A stretch of DNA of 64,000 bases from Candidatus Marispirochaeta associata (GCA_001749745.1 JWTM01000396.1:186001-250000), one strand, 5' to 3'; counted from the first letter of the stretch, positions 8,695 to 19,003 are shown. Notes: generated by a model from the sequence alone, not told the origin. Program-made: numbers and translations.

Positions 8695-9161
8695 AGTTCC
8701 AGGTCCGGCATCAATTCGGAGAGATTATCGATCAACTGCTGGCGGCTGCTCTCTTCCTTCAGTACGAGAAATATAGTATCGTCGCCGGCAATGGTCCCCA
8801 GGATCGATTCGAGGTTGAAACGGTCGATAGCGAAGGCTACGCTATCCGCATGTCCTACCAGGGTGCGGATCACGCCGATGTTGCCGGAGAAATCCAAGGA
8901 GAGGAATCCCCGCTGCAGGTCCTGAACGAAGGCGCGGTGACTGTCGGGGGTGAATTCCGTATCCGGCAGGGTATAGTAGTAGCCGTTCCAGCCGTCGGAG
9001 ACCTTGCCCACCTTTAAGAGCTTCAGATCCCGGGAGAGGGTGGCCTGGGTGACCGTTATCTCGCTCTTTTCCAGTTCCGCTAGGAGCGCTTCCTGACTGG
9101 AGATGCGGTTCTCTTTGATAATGCGAACAATCTCACGTAATCTCTCATCCCGAGGGTTCAT
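8691..9161 (-). CDS. argR: Arginine repressor ArgR/AhrC
   Basis: ArgR is a hexameric, arginine-binding transcription factor that represses arginine synthesis. The 156 residues have an N-terminal winged helix (residues about 1-70, with TVTQATLSRDLKLLKVGK as recognition helix) and a C-terminal oligomerisation and arginine-binding domain with the GTIAGDDTIFLV signature. As first gene of the operon it should repress its own transcription along with argCBDG. A GAGG ribosome-binding site lies seven bases before the ATG, and a candidate ARG box and a -10 hexamer lie just upstream. Confidence 0.96.
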   Translation of the reverse strand: MNPRDERLREIVRIIKENRISSQEALLAELEKSEITVTQATLSRDLKLLKVGKVSDGWNGYYYTLPDTEFTPDSHRAFVQDLQRGFLSLDFSGNIGVIRTLVGHADSVAFAIDRFNLESILGTIAGDDTIFLVLKEESSRQQLIDNLSELMPDLEL

Positions 9162-9178
9162 GGCTGCCTCTGCGTATA

Positions 9179-9219
9179 TTTATACTGAAATACGGTATAA
9201 AATTGCATAAAAATAGAAC
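9179..9219 (-). promoter_or_regulatory. Candidate promoter and ARG box of the arginine operon
   Basis: On the minus strand a TATAAA -10 hexamer (9179-9184) lies 18 bases before argR. On the plus strand ATTGCATAAAAATAGAAC at 9202-9219 agrees with the Bacillus AhrC/ArgR box at most positions of its central TGNATAAAAAT core. The box would cover the -35 area, so bound ArgR should block polymerase. The -35 itself is weak. The assignment is by eye and rests on position before argR. Confidence 0.5.
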
Positions 9220-9306
9220 TATTGCAAGTCATATATAGGAGAAATTCCGAATACTTGAGTATGAATGCAGAAGAAGCCGATAAGATGAGAAGAGGAGAAC
9301 GACTTC

Positions 9307-10671
9307 ATGAGCGGCCGCAGCCGGGACGCCTATTTTGAGCTGGAAATCTCAGATGATGAACTCAGTGCATCGGCTCACTTCTATCCCCCCATGGGGAACG
9401 GACAGGGGCTGAGCCTGGAGGAGCTGAGGAGTCAACTTGCAGCGGGCGGCCTCATTCATGGAGTGATCGAGGAGGCGCTGCAGGAAGCCGTGGAGCGACT
9501 ATCCGCGGAGAGGAAGTCTTTCGGTCTTGTCGTCGCACGGGGAACGCCGCAGGAAGATGCTGATCCCGCCTATCTCAAGCTGGCGAAACGTTTTTTTGTG
9601 CAGCGTCTCTATGGGGAGGAGAAGGGCGGGCGGGTCGATTTTCGGGAGGTTCGTCCCTTTATTGTAGTTGCCAAGGACGACGCCCTGGGTCGTTTCATTC
9701 CGGCTGGCAACGGTCGCGAGGGTCGGAGTGTGCGGGGCGATATCCTTCCTCCGGGACTGAAGCAACGAATACCCTTCGTGCCGGGGGAGAATACCTACCG
9801 GGACGGAGAATTTATTCGCGCTTCCATCCCGGGGCGCTTCAACCTGCAGGGCACCCACTTCTTTATAACCGAGGTTCTCGAGCTCTCCGGCGTCGATTTT
9901 CATACCGGTCATATCCGCTATCCCGGAGACGTGGTGCTCCGGGGCGAGGTGGGGGACGGCTTCGAAATTGTTTGCGGCGGGGACCTCTATGCCGCGGTAC
10001 CGCTGGATGTGACCGAGATCCGGGTCAAGGGGGATGTCAGCGTAGAGGGGGGTATCCTAGGCCGCAAGCCGGGAGTGCTCAAATGCGGCGGAGCGGTACG
10101 GGCCAAGTTTATCGAGAATCTGGAACTCGAAGCCCGCGGTTCAATCCGCCTGGAGGGTAGCGTACTTCAGAGTACCATTCATACCCTCTCGCGGCTCTCC
10201 TGCGGCGAGAAGGGGAGAATCATCAACAGCACCGTCTCTGCCGTGGAGGGGGTCGAGGCGCAGCAGCTCGGGAATCCCGCCGGGGCGCCCGCCTTTATCA
10301 GCTCTGGATCGGATTTTCGTCAGGTCCGGCGCTTGAAGGAGATCCGGCTACGCCAACGCAGCCTCAAACTGAAGCAGGATACCCTGCGCGGTCTCGCCCG
10401 GGAGGGAATGCTCGGTAAAGAGGCCCTGGCCGTGCAGAACCGGCTTCTCAAGGAGACCGAACGCGAACTCCAAGAACTCGAGGAGGCGGCGGCGGAGGCC
10501 CTGCGTCTGATCGAGAAGCTCCCCGAGGCGAAGATAGTCTCCCGGGATACGGTCTATCCCGGGGTGTTGCTCGAAATTTGTCAGGTAACCCGGCGGATTA
10601 GTGAAACTGTACCCCGGGGGAGCTTCTATCTCGACCGGGAAGAGCGCCGTATCAAGCTGATCGACAGCTGA
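9307..10671 (+). CDS. FapA/DUF342 family protein (flagellar assembly protein A)
   Basis: The 454 residues match the DUF342/FapA architecture: an N-terminal variable region, a central stretch of right-handed beta-helix (residues about 190-330, with repeating G-D-V/V-x-G turns such as HIRYPGDVVLRGEV and IRVKGDVSVEGGIL), and a C-terminal coiled coil (residues 335-415, rich in Leu, Glu and Arg). FapA proteins are common in spirochaetes, Clostridia and Vibrio. They are linked to flagella or polymer binding, but the biochemistry is poorly defined. The AGAGGAGAA ribosome-binding site is strong. It is divergent from argR and convergent with the caspase-like gene. Confidence 0.88.
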   Translation: MSGRSRDAYFELEISDDELSASAHFYPPMGNGQGLSLEELRSQLAAGGLIHGVIEEALQEAVERLSAERKSFGLVVARGTPQEDADPAYLKLAKRFFVQRLYGEEKGGRVDFREVRPFIVVAKDDALGRFIPAGNGREGRSVRGDILPPGLKQRIPFVPGENTYRDGEFIRASIPGRFNLQGTHFFITEVLELSGVDFHTGHIRYPGDVVLRGEVGDGFEIVCGGDLYAAVPLDVTEIRVKGDVSVEGGILGRKPGVLKCGGAVRAKFIENLELEARGSIRLEGSVLQSTIHTLSRLSCGEKGRIINSTVSAVEGVEAQQLGNPAGAPAFISSGSDFRQVRRLKEIRLRQRSLKLKQDTLRGLAREGMLGKEALAVQNRLLKETERELQELEEAAAEALRLIEKLPEAKIVSRDTVYPGVLLEICQVTRRISETVPRGSFYLDREERRIKLIDS

Positions 10672-10694
10672 GAAGGGGCTCCTCCCCGCCGGAA

Positions 10695-13013
10695 TTAGAG
10701 CCGGATGCCGAAGTAGGTCTTGGGATAGAGCTCAAGATCGTAGCTCGAATCCCCGACGGGCAGTGTCTCCCGTCGACCGGTATGGAAGGTCTCCGACTTA
10801 TTAGTTACGCCGGGAATATGCCCCTCGAGGGTTAGGCCTACGAAGATCGCAATGTCTCCGAAGAGATTCAACCCCACCGTCGCCCGCAGAGAGGGAAAGA
10901 TCGTCTCCTCCTCCTCGTAGGCGTAGAAGTTGCTGAAGCGCTCCTCCGTGCTATTCCCGGGAACCACCATCTTGGCCGAGAGATCGATATCCGAGTAGAA
11001 AGCGCCCCAGAAGGGGATATGGAATCCGTAGCCGAGACCGGATACCAGAGCCCGTTCGTAACCTCCGTCCGTGGGAGCACCGGCGTAGGCCAGGGTATAG
11101 CTCGCACCCGCTCCCAGCTGATAGCCCAGGTAGTAGTAGTCGCTCGAGTCCATCCAGCCCGAGAAGTTATGAAGCCCGTTGCCGGAGATGTTGATCAGGC
11201 CTATGCCGATTCCGTCCATGTGCTGGCTGATATTTATCAGGCCGACCTGTACGCCGCTGATATCCTCGGCAATATTGAGCATTCCCGCCTGAAGGCCATG
11301 GGTCTCCTCGGCTACGTTGAGGATTGCCGAAAGCTGTGCCCCGTCGGTCTTTCCGCTGTTGACGTTCATGATGCCCGCCGCCTGAACGCCGGCCAGGTCG
11401 CCGCCGTTGACATTGAAGATTCCCGCGGTTTGTGCGCCGGAGACCCCGTCCTGAACGGCATTGAAGATTCCAGCACCTTGAAAACCGGTTAGATCGCCCT
11501 CGACGGCGTTGAAGATTCCCGCCCCCTGGAGAAACGAGACATCTCCCCCGGCGATATTGAATCCCCCGGAGCCGACGCCGCCGGAGATATTGCCGCCGGT
11601 GATGGTGAAGATCCCCGCGCCGGCGAAACCGATGGTGTTTCCCCCGGTGATAGTAAAGAGACCGCCGTACTGGAAACCGGCCATATCCTGGACCTGCATA
11701 TTGGCCAGACCCAAACCGAAGCCCTCAAGCCTATAGCTGGTACCCACCAGATAGAGGCCGAAGTTATGGATAACCGTATCCCGGGCCATGTCGGGCGGCG
11801 TGATGAATCCGAAGTAGTTGTCCACGTGACGCAGCCTTGACGGGTCCTGTTCGAGCTCCCAGTTGAGACTGGCGTAGACGTCGTTCCGTACCTCCGAGAC
11901 GATCCCGCCCTCGTGCTCCTCGGGCAGGCCCGGCCGGTAGTAGGGATACTCTTCGGCCCCGCGGCTGCGGGTCTTCTCCCGCTGCAGAATCTGGAAGTCG
12001 CTCTGCTGCAGGTAGGCCGGACGGCCCGCCCGGAGAATCAGATCGCTCTCGTACAGCTCCTGCTGAGTCTGGAGGGTCGCCGAATAGAGTCCGGCCGGTA
12101 AGGCCAGGGCCAGGGGGATTCCTTCGAGTTTGCGCATCTCGGCGATCAGGTGACCCGCCTCGTCGCGGATAAAGACCCTGCCGGAGATATCCGGGGCCAA
12201 CTGCATCGATGCGTCGGTGCTGCGTAGATCGGTCAGGATCAGATCCCCCGAGCCGGTCAGCTTGATATCATAGGAGGGGTGCTGGGGGCCCGCCTGGGAG
12301 TTCTCGGTTCTGGCCAAGGTCTCGTTCGAGGCATAGCTGTAGGCTTCGTTCAGGGTTACCTTCGAGTCCTGGCTGGCGTCGGCCGCCCCCCGGAGGCCGG
12401 AGATCAGATAGTGGGTAAAGAAAGAGCCGCCGATGGCGTCGGACTCCTGGGCCGCCTCGTTTTCCGAACTGGAGGTCAGAAATGCGTGTCCCGAGGTCTC
12501 CACCGACTCGTCCACCAGGAAAGGACTGCGTCGGGTTCCGCCCTTCAGCCGGGTGAAGGAGCCGGAGGAACAGGAGTCGAGGATCGCAATATGAACATCG
12601 GCCCGGATTGAGTCGATACTTCGTCTCAGGTCGCTGTACTCATAGATCTCATCCCCTAAGAGCAGGCCGGTCTCGTCGGAGTGCCCCGAGTAGTAGAGGA
12701 TAAACTCGATCCGTTTGGCCCCTATCTTGGCCGCGTCGACCTCGGTTTTGAGGCCTGCAAAGGCGCGATTCACCTCGTCCGGCCGCGGATCGGTCAGAAT
12801 CGTCGTATCGAAGGGGGCGACGCCGCCTACCTCGGTAAGAACATCGGCCAGGGTTCGTGCATCCTTCTCGGCGTAGAGCAGGTGCTGCCGTTCCCGGCCG
12901 CCGTCGTTGGAACCGATTAAGAGGGCGAATCGTCGTAAGGCCGGCTGATCCGCCGCTGATATTTGTATCGCCGTCAGCAAGCTGAGGGCGATGATGCCTA
13001 GCAATCTGCGCAT
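10695..13013 (-). CDS. Exported caspase-like (C14) protein with glycine-rich surface repeats
   Basis: A signal peptide (residues 1-20, cleaving near ISAADQ) precedes a caspase-hemoglobinase domain (about 27-265) with both catalytic residues: His111 in YYSGHSDETG and Cys148 in LDSCSSGSF. Residues 268-340 look like a small beta-sandwich of PEGA/carboxypeptidase-regulatory type. Residues 447-612 are eleven tandem repeats of 14-16 residues with a G(I/L)(F/L/M)N core, resembling the Leptospira LA_2272 surface-repeat family (recalled, not searched). The last 150 residues resemble outer-membrane beta strands. It is the third gene of a sigma/anti-sigma operon, five bases after the anti-sigma stop, with AAGGAG inside that gene. 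Substrate unknown; probably periplasmic or surface located. Confidence 0.85.
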   Translation of the reverse strand: MRRLLGIIALSLLTAIQISAADQPALRRFALLIGSNDGGRERQHLLYAEKDARTLADVLTEVGGVAPFDTTILTDPRPDEVNRAFAGLKTEVDAAKIGAKRIEFILYYSGHSDETGLLLGDEIYEYSDLRRSIDSIRADVHIAILDSCSSGSFTRLKGGTRRSPFLVDESVETSGHAFLTSSSENEAAQESDAIGGSFFTHYLISGLRGAADASQDSKVTLNEAYSYASNETLARTENSQAGPQHPSYDIKLTGSGDLILTDLRSTDASMQLAPDISGRVFIRDEAGHLIAEMRKLEGIPLALALPAGLYSATLQTQQELYESDLILRAGRPAYLQQSDFQILQREKTRSRGAEEYPYYRPGLPEEHEGGIVSEVRNDVYASLNWELEQDPSRLRHVDNYFGFITPPDMARDTVIHNFGLYLVGTSYRLEGFGLGLANMQVQDMAGFQYGGLFTITGGNTIGFAGAGIFTITGGNISGGVGSGGFNIAGGDVSFLQGAGIFNAVEGDLTGFQGAGIFNAVQDGVSGAQTAGIFNVNGGDLAGVQAAGIMNVNSGKTDGAQLSAILNVAEETHGLQAGMLNIAEDISGVQVGLINISQHMDGIGIGLINISGNGLHNFSGWMDSSDYYYLGYQLGAGASYTLAYAGAPTDGGYERALVSGLGYGFHIPFWGAFYSDIDLSAKMVVPGNSTEERFSNFYAYEEEETIFPSLRATVGLNLFGDIAIFVGLTLEGHIPGVTNKSETFHTGRRETLPVGDSSYDLELYPKTYFGIRL
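11178..11675 (-). repeat. Eleven tandem coding repeats in the caspase-like protein
   Basis: About 500 bases encode consecutive units such as FAGAGIFTITGGNISG, LQGAGIFNAVEGDLTG and VQVGLINISQHMDG. The first seven units are close to 16 residues; later ones shorten to 14-15. Each has a small-residue pair, a hydrophobic triplet with Asn, and a Gly/Asp turn, which suggests a stacked beta-solenoid. The units differ clearly in sequence, so this is an old protein repeat and not recent DNA duplication. Confidence 0.85.
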
Positions 13014-13018
13014 CTTGG

Positions 13019-13792
13019 CTACTCCTTGAGAAGCAGGATCGACTGCTGGGTGTACTCCTCCGGAATCTGGAAGGATTCAACCCATTTGCCGGTGCGGCTC
13101 ATGGCGACCCGTTCGGCCTCTTCCATCACCAGCTCCATGGGGATCTCCTCATCGCCGGCAATAAAATAGAAGCGTTCGAAGCTCGGTGCATCGTCCAGCT
13201 GATAGCTAAAGGGAAGGGCGTATTCACCCTCGGCGGCCAGACGCTGATCCCCGAAGGGAGAGTCGGGATAGTGGAGGGGAACCGCCCCCCGGCCGTCGAT
13301 GGAGAGTAGAACGCCGTAATCGGCTCCCCCCGCCACATAGCTCAACTGCAGGAGGTCGTTCTCCCGGGCCAGGTCCTGATCTGCGAGGGGTTCAGCCTCG
13401 GAGCCGGACTGGCGGTAGATCTGAAAGTGGGGTTTCATCCCCTTGAGGCGGATTCCGGCGGCATTATTGGGATCGAAGGCGGGCATGGCCCGGTCCTGCA
13501 GCAGGGGCATGCCGAGGGTTACGAAGAGTGCCGCCGCAGCCGCCAGGGGCAGAACGGCCTTAAAGACCCCCTCTATGATCCGGGGCCCGGCTTCATGTGC
13601 CGCCGCCCGCTTGCGGATCTTGGCGGCCATCTCCTCGGGCGGGTATGCAGCCAGTATTTCGTCGTTCGAAGCTTCCAGCTCGGCGATGCGGGCCTCGAGG
13701 TCGCATTCGCTGCGTAGCTTCTCCATTTCGGCCTCGCTCAGTTCGCCTAAGGCCGCTTGTTCGATAAGGATGTCGGGTATGCTGTTTCTCAT
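13019..13792 (-). CDS. Probable transmembrane anti-sigma factor
   Basis: The 257-residue protein has a charged cytoplasmic N-terminus (residues 1-75, with a short helical segment LGELSEAEMEKLRSECDLE like a minimal anti-sigma domain). One hydrophobic segment follows (about 79-97, FKAVLPLAAAAALFVTLGM), then an extracytoplasmic domain with a YGVLLSIDGRGAVPLHYP strand pattern seen in DUF4384-like sensor domains. No zinc-binding HxxxCxxC motif is present. It lies between an ECF sigma gene (seven bases before it) and the caspase gene. Its Shine-Dalgarno, AAGGAGGTG, is inside the end of the sigma gene, which implies coupled translation. The role is inferred from topology and context. Confidence 0.75.
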   Translation of the reverse strand: MRNSIPDILIEQAALGELSEAEMEKLRSECDLEARIAELEASNDEILAAYPPEEMAAKIRKRAAAHEAGPRIIEGVFKAVLPLAAAAALFVTLGMPLLQDRAMPAFDPNNAAGIRLKGMKPHFQIYRQSGSEAEPLADQDLARENDLLQLSYVAGGADYGVLLSIDGRGAVPLHYPDSPFGDQRLAAEGEYALPFSYQLDDAPSFERFYFIAGDEEIPMELVMEEAERVAMSRTGKWVESFQIPEEYTQQSILLLKE

Positions 13793-13798
13793 TGTTGC

Positions 13799-14278
13799 TT
13801 ACACCTCCTTTAAGGCTAATCCCTTGCTGCGCAAGGAACGGAGTCGTTTGCGCACCCCCGAAACCGAGAGACCGACACGGTCGGCGGTCTCCTCTAGGGT
13901 CAGCCGGTCCACATAGTGGAGCACGGCGATCGTGCGGGTCGACTCCTTTTCGGTACGAAAAAGCCGGTCAAGGAAATGCGCGGTTAGGGCCTTTGTCTCC
14001 GGATCGTCGCTGCCGGCGAATTGCTGCAGGATCTCGTCGTCCGTGGGGAGGGGCGCCCGTTTCTGTTTACGCATCGCGTTCAAACAGATATTGGTTGCGA
14101 TAGTATACAGCAGGCTCGAGGGAGCTTCCGCGTGGAGCTCCTTCTCCTTCTTCAGTACTTGAACGAAGGTATCCTGCATCGCATCGAGGGCCGCCTCTTC
14201 ATCCCGTAAAAGCGCCCGGCACCGACGAAGCACCATCGGGCCGTATTTGGTGTACAACTCTTCTACGTTTACCGCCAT
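13799..14278 (-). CDS. ECF-type RNA polymerase sigma factor
   Basis: At 159 residues it has the two domains of an extracytoplasmic-function sigma factor: region 2 (about 5-75, with EAALDAMQDTFVQVLKK and SLLYTIATNICLNAMRKQKR for -10 recognition) and region 4 (about 105-157, LTLEETADRVGLSVSGVRKRLRSLRSKG) for -35 binding. It heads a three-gene operon with a membrane anti-sigma protein and the caspase-repeat protein. The natural reading is that an envelope signal releases the sigma factor, which then transcribes its own operon and perhaps others. A strong AAGGA site precedes the ATG. Confidence 0.92.
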   Translation of the reverse strand: MAVNVEELYTKYGPMVLRRCRALLRDEEAALDAMQDTFVQVLKKEKELHAEAPSSLLYTIATNICLNAMRKQKRAPLPTDDEILQQFAGSDDPETKALTAHFLDRLFRTEKESTRTIAVLHYVDRLTLEETADRVGLSVSGVRKRLRSLRSKGLALKEV

Positions 14279-14352
14279 TTCATTAATCCTTGATAGTCTG
14301 CTCTTCCCTCAGGATGATCATTCACTTGATGTAACAACGGCGGGGGAAAAAA

Positions 14353-15180
14353 ATGTTACTGATTTCCGAGTTTTCCTTAGTGGATTGCTCACCGCTCATC
14401 CTTATTGATAAGCTGTTATCTCGTATGAAGAGACTACCGCTTTCGAATCCCTTTTTCAATGCTCCGGTCTACTACCTGGAGGAGACTCGCTCCACTATGC
14501 TGGACGCCCGGGAGCTGATGGGCGAGGGAGCTCCTTCGGGGACCGTTGTCTGCGCCGGCTACCAGCAGGAGGGGCGCGGACGGATAGCCGCCCGCCGCTG
14601 GGAGTCGGCCCCGGGGGAGAATCTGCTCTTTACACTGGCCTTGAATATCGATGATCTCGCCTATGGACTCACCGCTCTTCCGCTGCGCTCCGGTTTAGGT
14701 TTAGCCTACTGTCTGGAAGAGGCTTACGGGCTAGAGGTCAAGATCAAGTGGCCCAATGATTGTCTGGTGGAGGGCGGAAAGATCGCCGGTATTCTCTGTC
14801 AGAGCACGGCTGAACACCTATTGATCGGCATGGGAGTTAATCTGAAATCGCCTAAGGGAAGGGAGTTGCGGCGCAAGGCGGCGGGATTGAATGAGCTCAC
14901 GCCGCAAAACCTGGAGCCCATAGGGCTGCTCTCCGCTCTGCTCCCGCGACTTAGACGGGCCCTATCTGTTTCCGATTGGCGGGATGAGGTCGACCGTCGG
15001 CTCTACGCCAAGGGGAGAAGGGTGAGGGTTCTTCCTGGCGCCGCCGGGTCCGGAAGCGGCTATTACGGCCGGATCGAGAGTCTTGGGCTCGACGGAGGGC
15101 TGGAGATCCTGCGGGAATCGGGAGAGCGGGAGGAGCTGCATAGCGGAGAGCTTGAGTTTCTCGATTCCGATGAGAAATAA
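14353..15180 (+). CDS. birA: Biotin-[acetyl-CoA-carboxylase] ligase, short form
   Basis: It activates biotin with ATP and attaches it to carrier proteins. The catalytic domain shows EETRSTMLDARELM, the biotinyl-AMP loop GYQQEGRGR, KIKWPNDCLVEGGKIAGIL and LLIGMGVNL, followed by a small C-terminal SH3-like domain. There is no N-terminal DNA-binding helix-turn-helix, so it should not act as a biotin repressor. The frame starts at an ATG with GGGGGA six bases upstream. An internal ATG at 14425, just before the conserved domain, is an alternative start giving 251 residues but lacks a clear ribosome site. Divergent from the ECF sigma gene. Confidence 0.93.
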   Translation: MLLISEFSLVDCSPLILIDKLLSRMKRLPLSNPFFNAPVYYLEETRSTMLDARELMGEGAPSGTVVCAGYQQEGRGRIAARRWESAPGENLLFTLALNIDDLAYGLTALPLRSGLGLAYCLEEAYGLEVKIKWPNDCLVEGGKIAGILCQSTAEHLLIGMGVNLKSPKGRELRRKAAGLNELTPQNLEPIGLLSALLPRLRRALSVSDWRDEVDRRLYAKGRRVRVLPGAAGSGSGYYGRIESLGLDGGLEILRESGEREELHSGELEFLDSDEK

Positions 15181-15191
15181 CCTCTCAGGTT

Positions 15192-16790
15192 TCAGAGAGA
15201 GACGCGGTACTGTTCCAGATAGGGGAGGAGCGGCGCCATGGGAGCGCGCTCACCGTTGAGATCGATAACCAGGCTGAACTGTTCCTGTATACCGCTCATG
15301 GCCTCCGCCGTGCAGGGGGTATAGCTTCCTCCCGGATTAATGAGCACAAGCCTATCCCCGCTGCGGCCTCTGCGCCGCTTCTCTCCGCCTCGAAGACGGA
15401 CCGCCACCGGCAGTTCATGGACCACCTCCTGGTATTCCCCGAATTCGAGACTGAACTCTCCCGCGGGTGTGATAAAGCTGAAGCGGCAGCCGTAGAGAAG
15501 ATAGGTCCCCTCTTCATGGAGTTCGACTACCGACCCGTTTCCGTCCGGATAGGCGCAGCGAACCCTTAAGGATTCATGCTCCCCCAGGTGCATAAGCGGC
15601 AGCTCGCTGAGACCATACTCTTCGACCGAGGTCCCCTGCTTAATCTGCGGATAGTGGGCAAAGTATGAGATGCAGAGTCGGGAGTCTTCGGCTAAAAAGA
15701 AGTAGTCCCGCACCAGCCGGCCGGGAGCTTCGAAGCGCGGGGAATTGAACTCGAGGGTATCGCGCATCCCGCGGATAGGATCATCCTGAAAGGAGAAGGT
15801 CCCGACTCTCATCGGTCGGATCTCCTCGCCGTCAATGAGAAGATAGGGGCGGCTCGGCCCGCAGAGCAGGGAACCGTCTGGGGTGCCCCTAATCTCGGCC
15901 AGTTCCCCCCGATCGAAGCGTAAGCGCAGCTTTTCCTCCTGCATCAGTACCTCCCCCGGCATGGCGGCATGCAGGCCCCGGCGGGGTGGACTGCTCTCGG
16001 CAAAGCCTGCCGAATCGCCTCGATGGGTACGGGCTAAGAGGAAGAGACGTCCTTCGCTCGGCTGTTCCCAGGGGATACTTCGTCTGAATCGGTTAAGGGG
16101 ATCCGCCGGCAGGGGATTGCTGCGGCAGGCTCGGGGAAAGTTCTCATTATCGCCGCTTAGCTCCAGGGCCGTGGAGAGTAGTTCCGGCAGTTCGAGCCAT
16201 TCGGGCCGAAAGCGTGCGGCAACTGAGGCTATTATTCCGCATAGAGAGGCCGTCTCGGCTGGACTATCCGGCTGAATCAAGAGCGCCGCCGGGCTGCCCG
16301 ACCGCTTGGCCGAACGGCGAGCCTCTCTGAATACCCCTTCGGCGTGCTTGCGTTCGCCGTAGCGAATGCGGCGCAAAGGGAGTACTGCATGCTTCTCCTC
16401 ATGCCAAATGAGCAATTCCTCTTCCGTCGAGAGCAGCAGTCGGTTCCGTCCGGCGTAGCGTTCGCGCATGGCCGGGCGATAGGGGTCGACGGCGGCGGGA
16501 AAGAGATATTCCCGGATCTCCTCTTGATGGTTGTCGGCGTGGTAGAGGAGCTCCGCCTCGAGCTCTTTCGGCCGAAGCAGGGCGTGGGGGATACCGAATT
16601 TCCCCTGGGGCAGCAGATTGCGTTCGGCCGCCGAGGAGATCCGCACCCCCTTGCGCAGGTTCCAGATTACCGGAATATCCGCATCCTTCAGGGCGGAATC
16701 GGCGGCGGCGACTATCTCCTGTTCATCGAGAACCGCAGGATAGGCGATGCGAATAATCAGTCCACAGGAGAAGGTATACCGCTTCCTCAC
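15192..16790 (-). CDS. Large unrecognised protein divergent from groL
   Basis: I do not recognise this protein of about 530 residues. It has no signal peptide and no clear membrane segment. Its N-terminal part (KRYTFSCGLIIRIAYPA...) is followed by Arg/Glu-rich stretches. The second half contains beta-rich segments (SLLCGPSRPYLLIDGEEIRPM, LCISYFAHYPQIK) that could be a carbohydrate-binding or glycosidase-like sandwich, but no catalytic motif can be named. The frame is open back to an ATG at 16913. That start has no ribosome site, and its codons would overlap the groL promoter, so GTG at 16788-16790 (GAGG about 12 bases upstream) is preferred. Convergent with birA. Confidence 0.6.
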   Translation of the reverse strand: MRKRYTFSCGLIIRIAYPAVLDEQEIVAAADSALKDADIPVIWNLRKGVRISSAAERNLLPQGKFGIPHALLRPKELEAELLYHADNHQEEIREYLFPAAVDPYRPAMRERYAGRNRLLLSTEEELLIWHEEKHAVLPLRRIRYGERKHAEGVFREARRSAKRSGSPAALLIQPDSPAETASLCGIIASVAARFRPEWLELPELLSTALELSGDNENFPRACRSNPLPADPLNRFRRSIPWEQPSEGRLFLLARTHRGDSAGFAESSPPRRGLHAAMPGEVLMQEEKLRLRFDRGELAEIRGTPDGSLLCGPSRPYLLIDGEEIRPMRVGTFSFQDDPIRGMRDTLEFNSPRFEAPGRLVRDYFFLAEDSRLCISYFAHYPQIKQGTSVEEYGLSELPLMHLGEHESLRVRCAYPDGNGSVVELHEEGTYLLYGCRFSFITPAGEFSLEFGEYQEVVHELPVAVRLRGGEKRRRGRSGDRLVLINPGGSYTPCTAEAMSGIQEQFSLVIDLNGERAPMAPLLPYLEQYRVSL

Positions 16791-16865
16791 ATCTTTATGT
16801 GGCCTCAAAGGCGCCAATAAGTCAAGGGAGTTGGAAAAAAAGGGGGCAAATGACGGGTCGATTGG

Positions 16866-18612
<1,747 letters not shown>

Positions 18613-18630
18613 GCCCACGCCGGCTCAATT

Positions 18631-18662
18631 AAGCGGTCCTCTTGCGGGGGCCGCTTTTTTTT
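18631..18662 (+). terminator. Rho-independent terminator after groL
   Basis: AAGCGG pairs with CCGCTT around an imperfect upper stem (TCCTC against GGGGG), followed by a run of eight T residues. It lies 19 bases after the groL stop and separates groL from the small gene that follows. Confidence 0.85.
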
Positions 18663-18680
18663 GGTATATCTGCATATATT

Positions 18681-18983
18681 GTGAAGATTAAACGCAGCGA
18701 ATATATCTTTAGCATCGGTTTCTCGGCGGAAACGGCGATTGTCGACGGAAATGCGATGCGCCGTTACGGGCGCCTCTCCACGGAGGAGCTGATTTCAGAA
18801 GGTCTCTACAAGGCGGCATTCGCCTCGGCCCTCTACGGGGGCGACCAGTCGGAGCTCGATATGGTCCTGAAGGCCTATAATCAGACGGCGGGGACGCAAT
18901 TCGAGTCGGCTGATCGGCTGAAGCGAGTATTGGGTCTCGACCTTCTCGACGATACCATAACTAAAGTAAGAATCCTTAAATAA
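18681..18983 (+). CDS. Small conserved-looking protein of unknown function
   Basis: About 100 residues from a GTG start (VKIKRSEYIFSIGFSAETAIVDG...). Longer in-frame starts run back through the groL terminator and are unlikely. The protein is soluble, with an N-terminal strand region and a helical C-terminal half (LSTEELISEGLYKAAFASALY, FESADRLKRVLGLDLLDD). No family is recognised. The start lacks a clear ribosome site and follows a TATA-rich stretch, so the message may be nearly leaderless. It sits between groL and yajC. Confidence 0.6.
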   Translation: MKIKRSEYIFSIGFSAETAIVDGNAMRRYGRLSTEELISEGLYKAAFASALYGGDQSELDMVLKAYNQTAGTQFESADRLKRVLGLDLLDDTITKVRILK

Positions 18984-19003
18984 CCGGGCCAAATTGTTTT
19001 ACC

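Noticed and set aside
9261..9338. Small open frame upstream of and overlapping fapA
   Set aside because: No ribosome site at suitable distance, and it is out of frame with the strong fapA start signal; likely chance.
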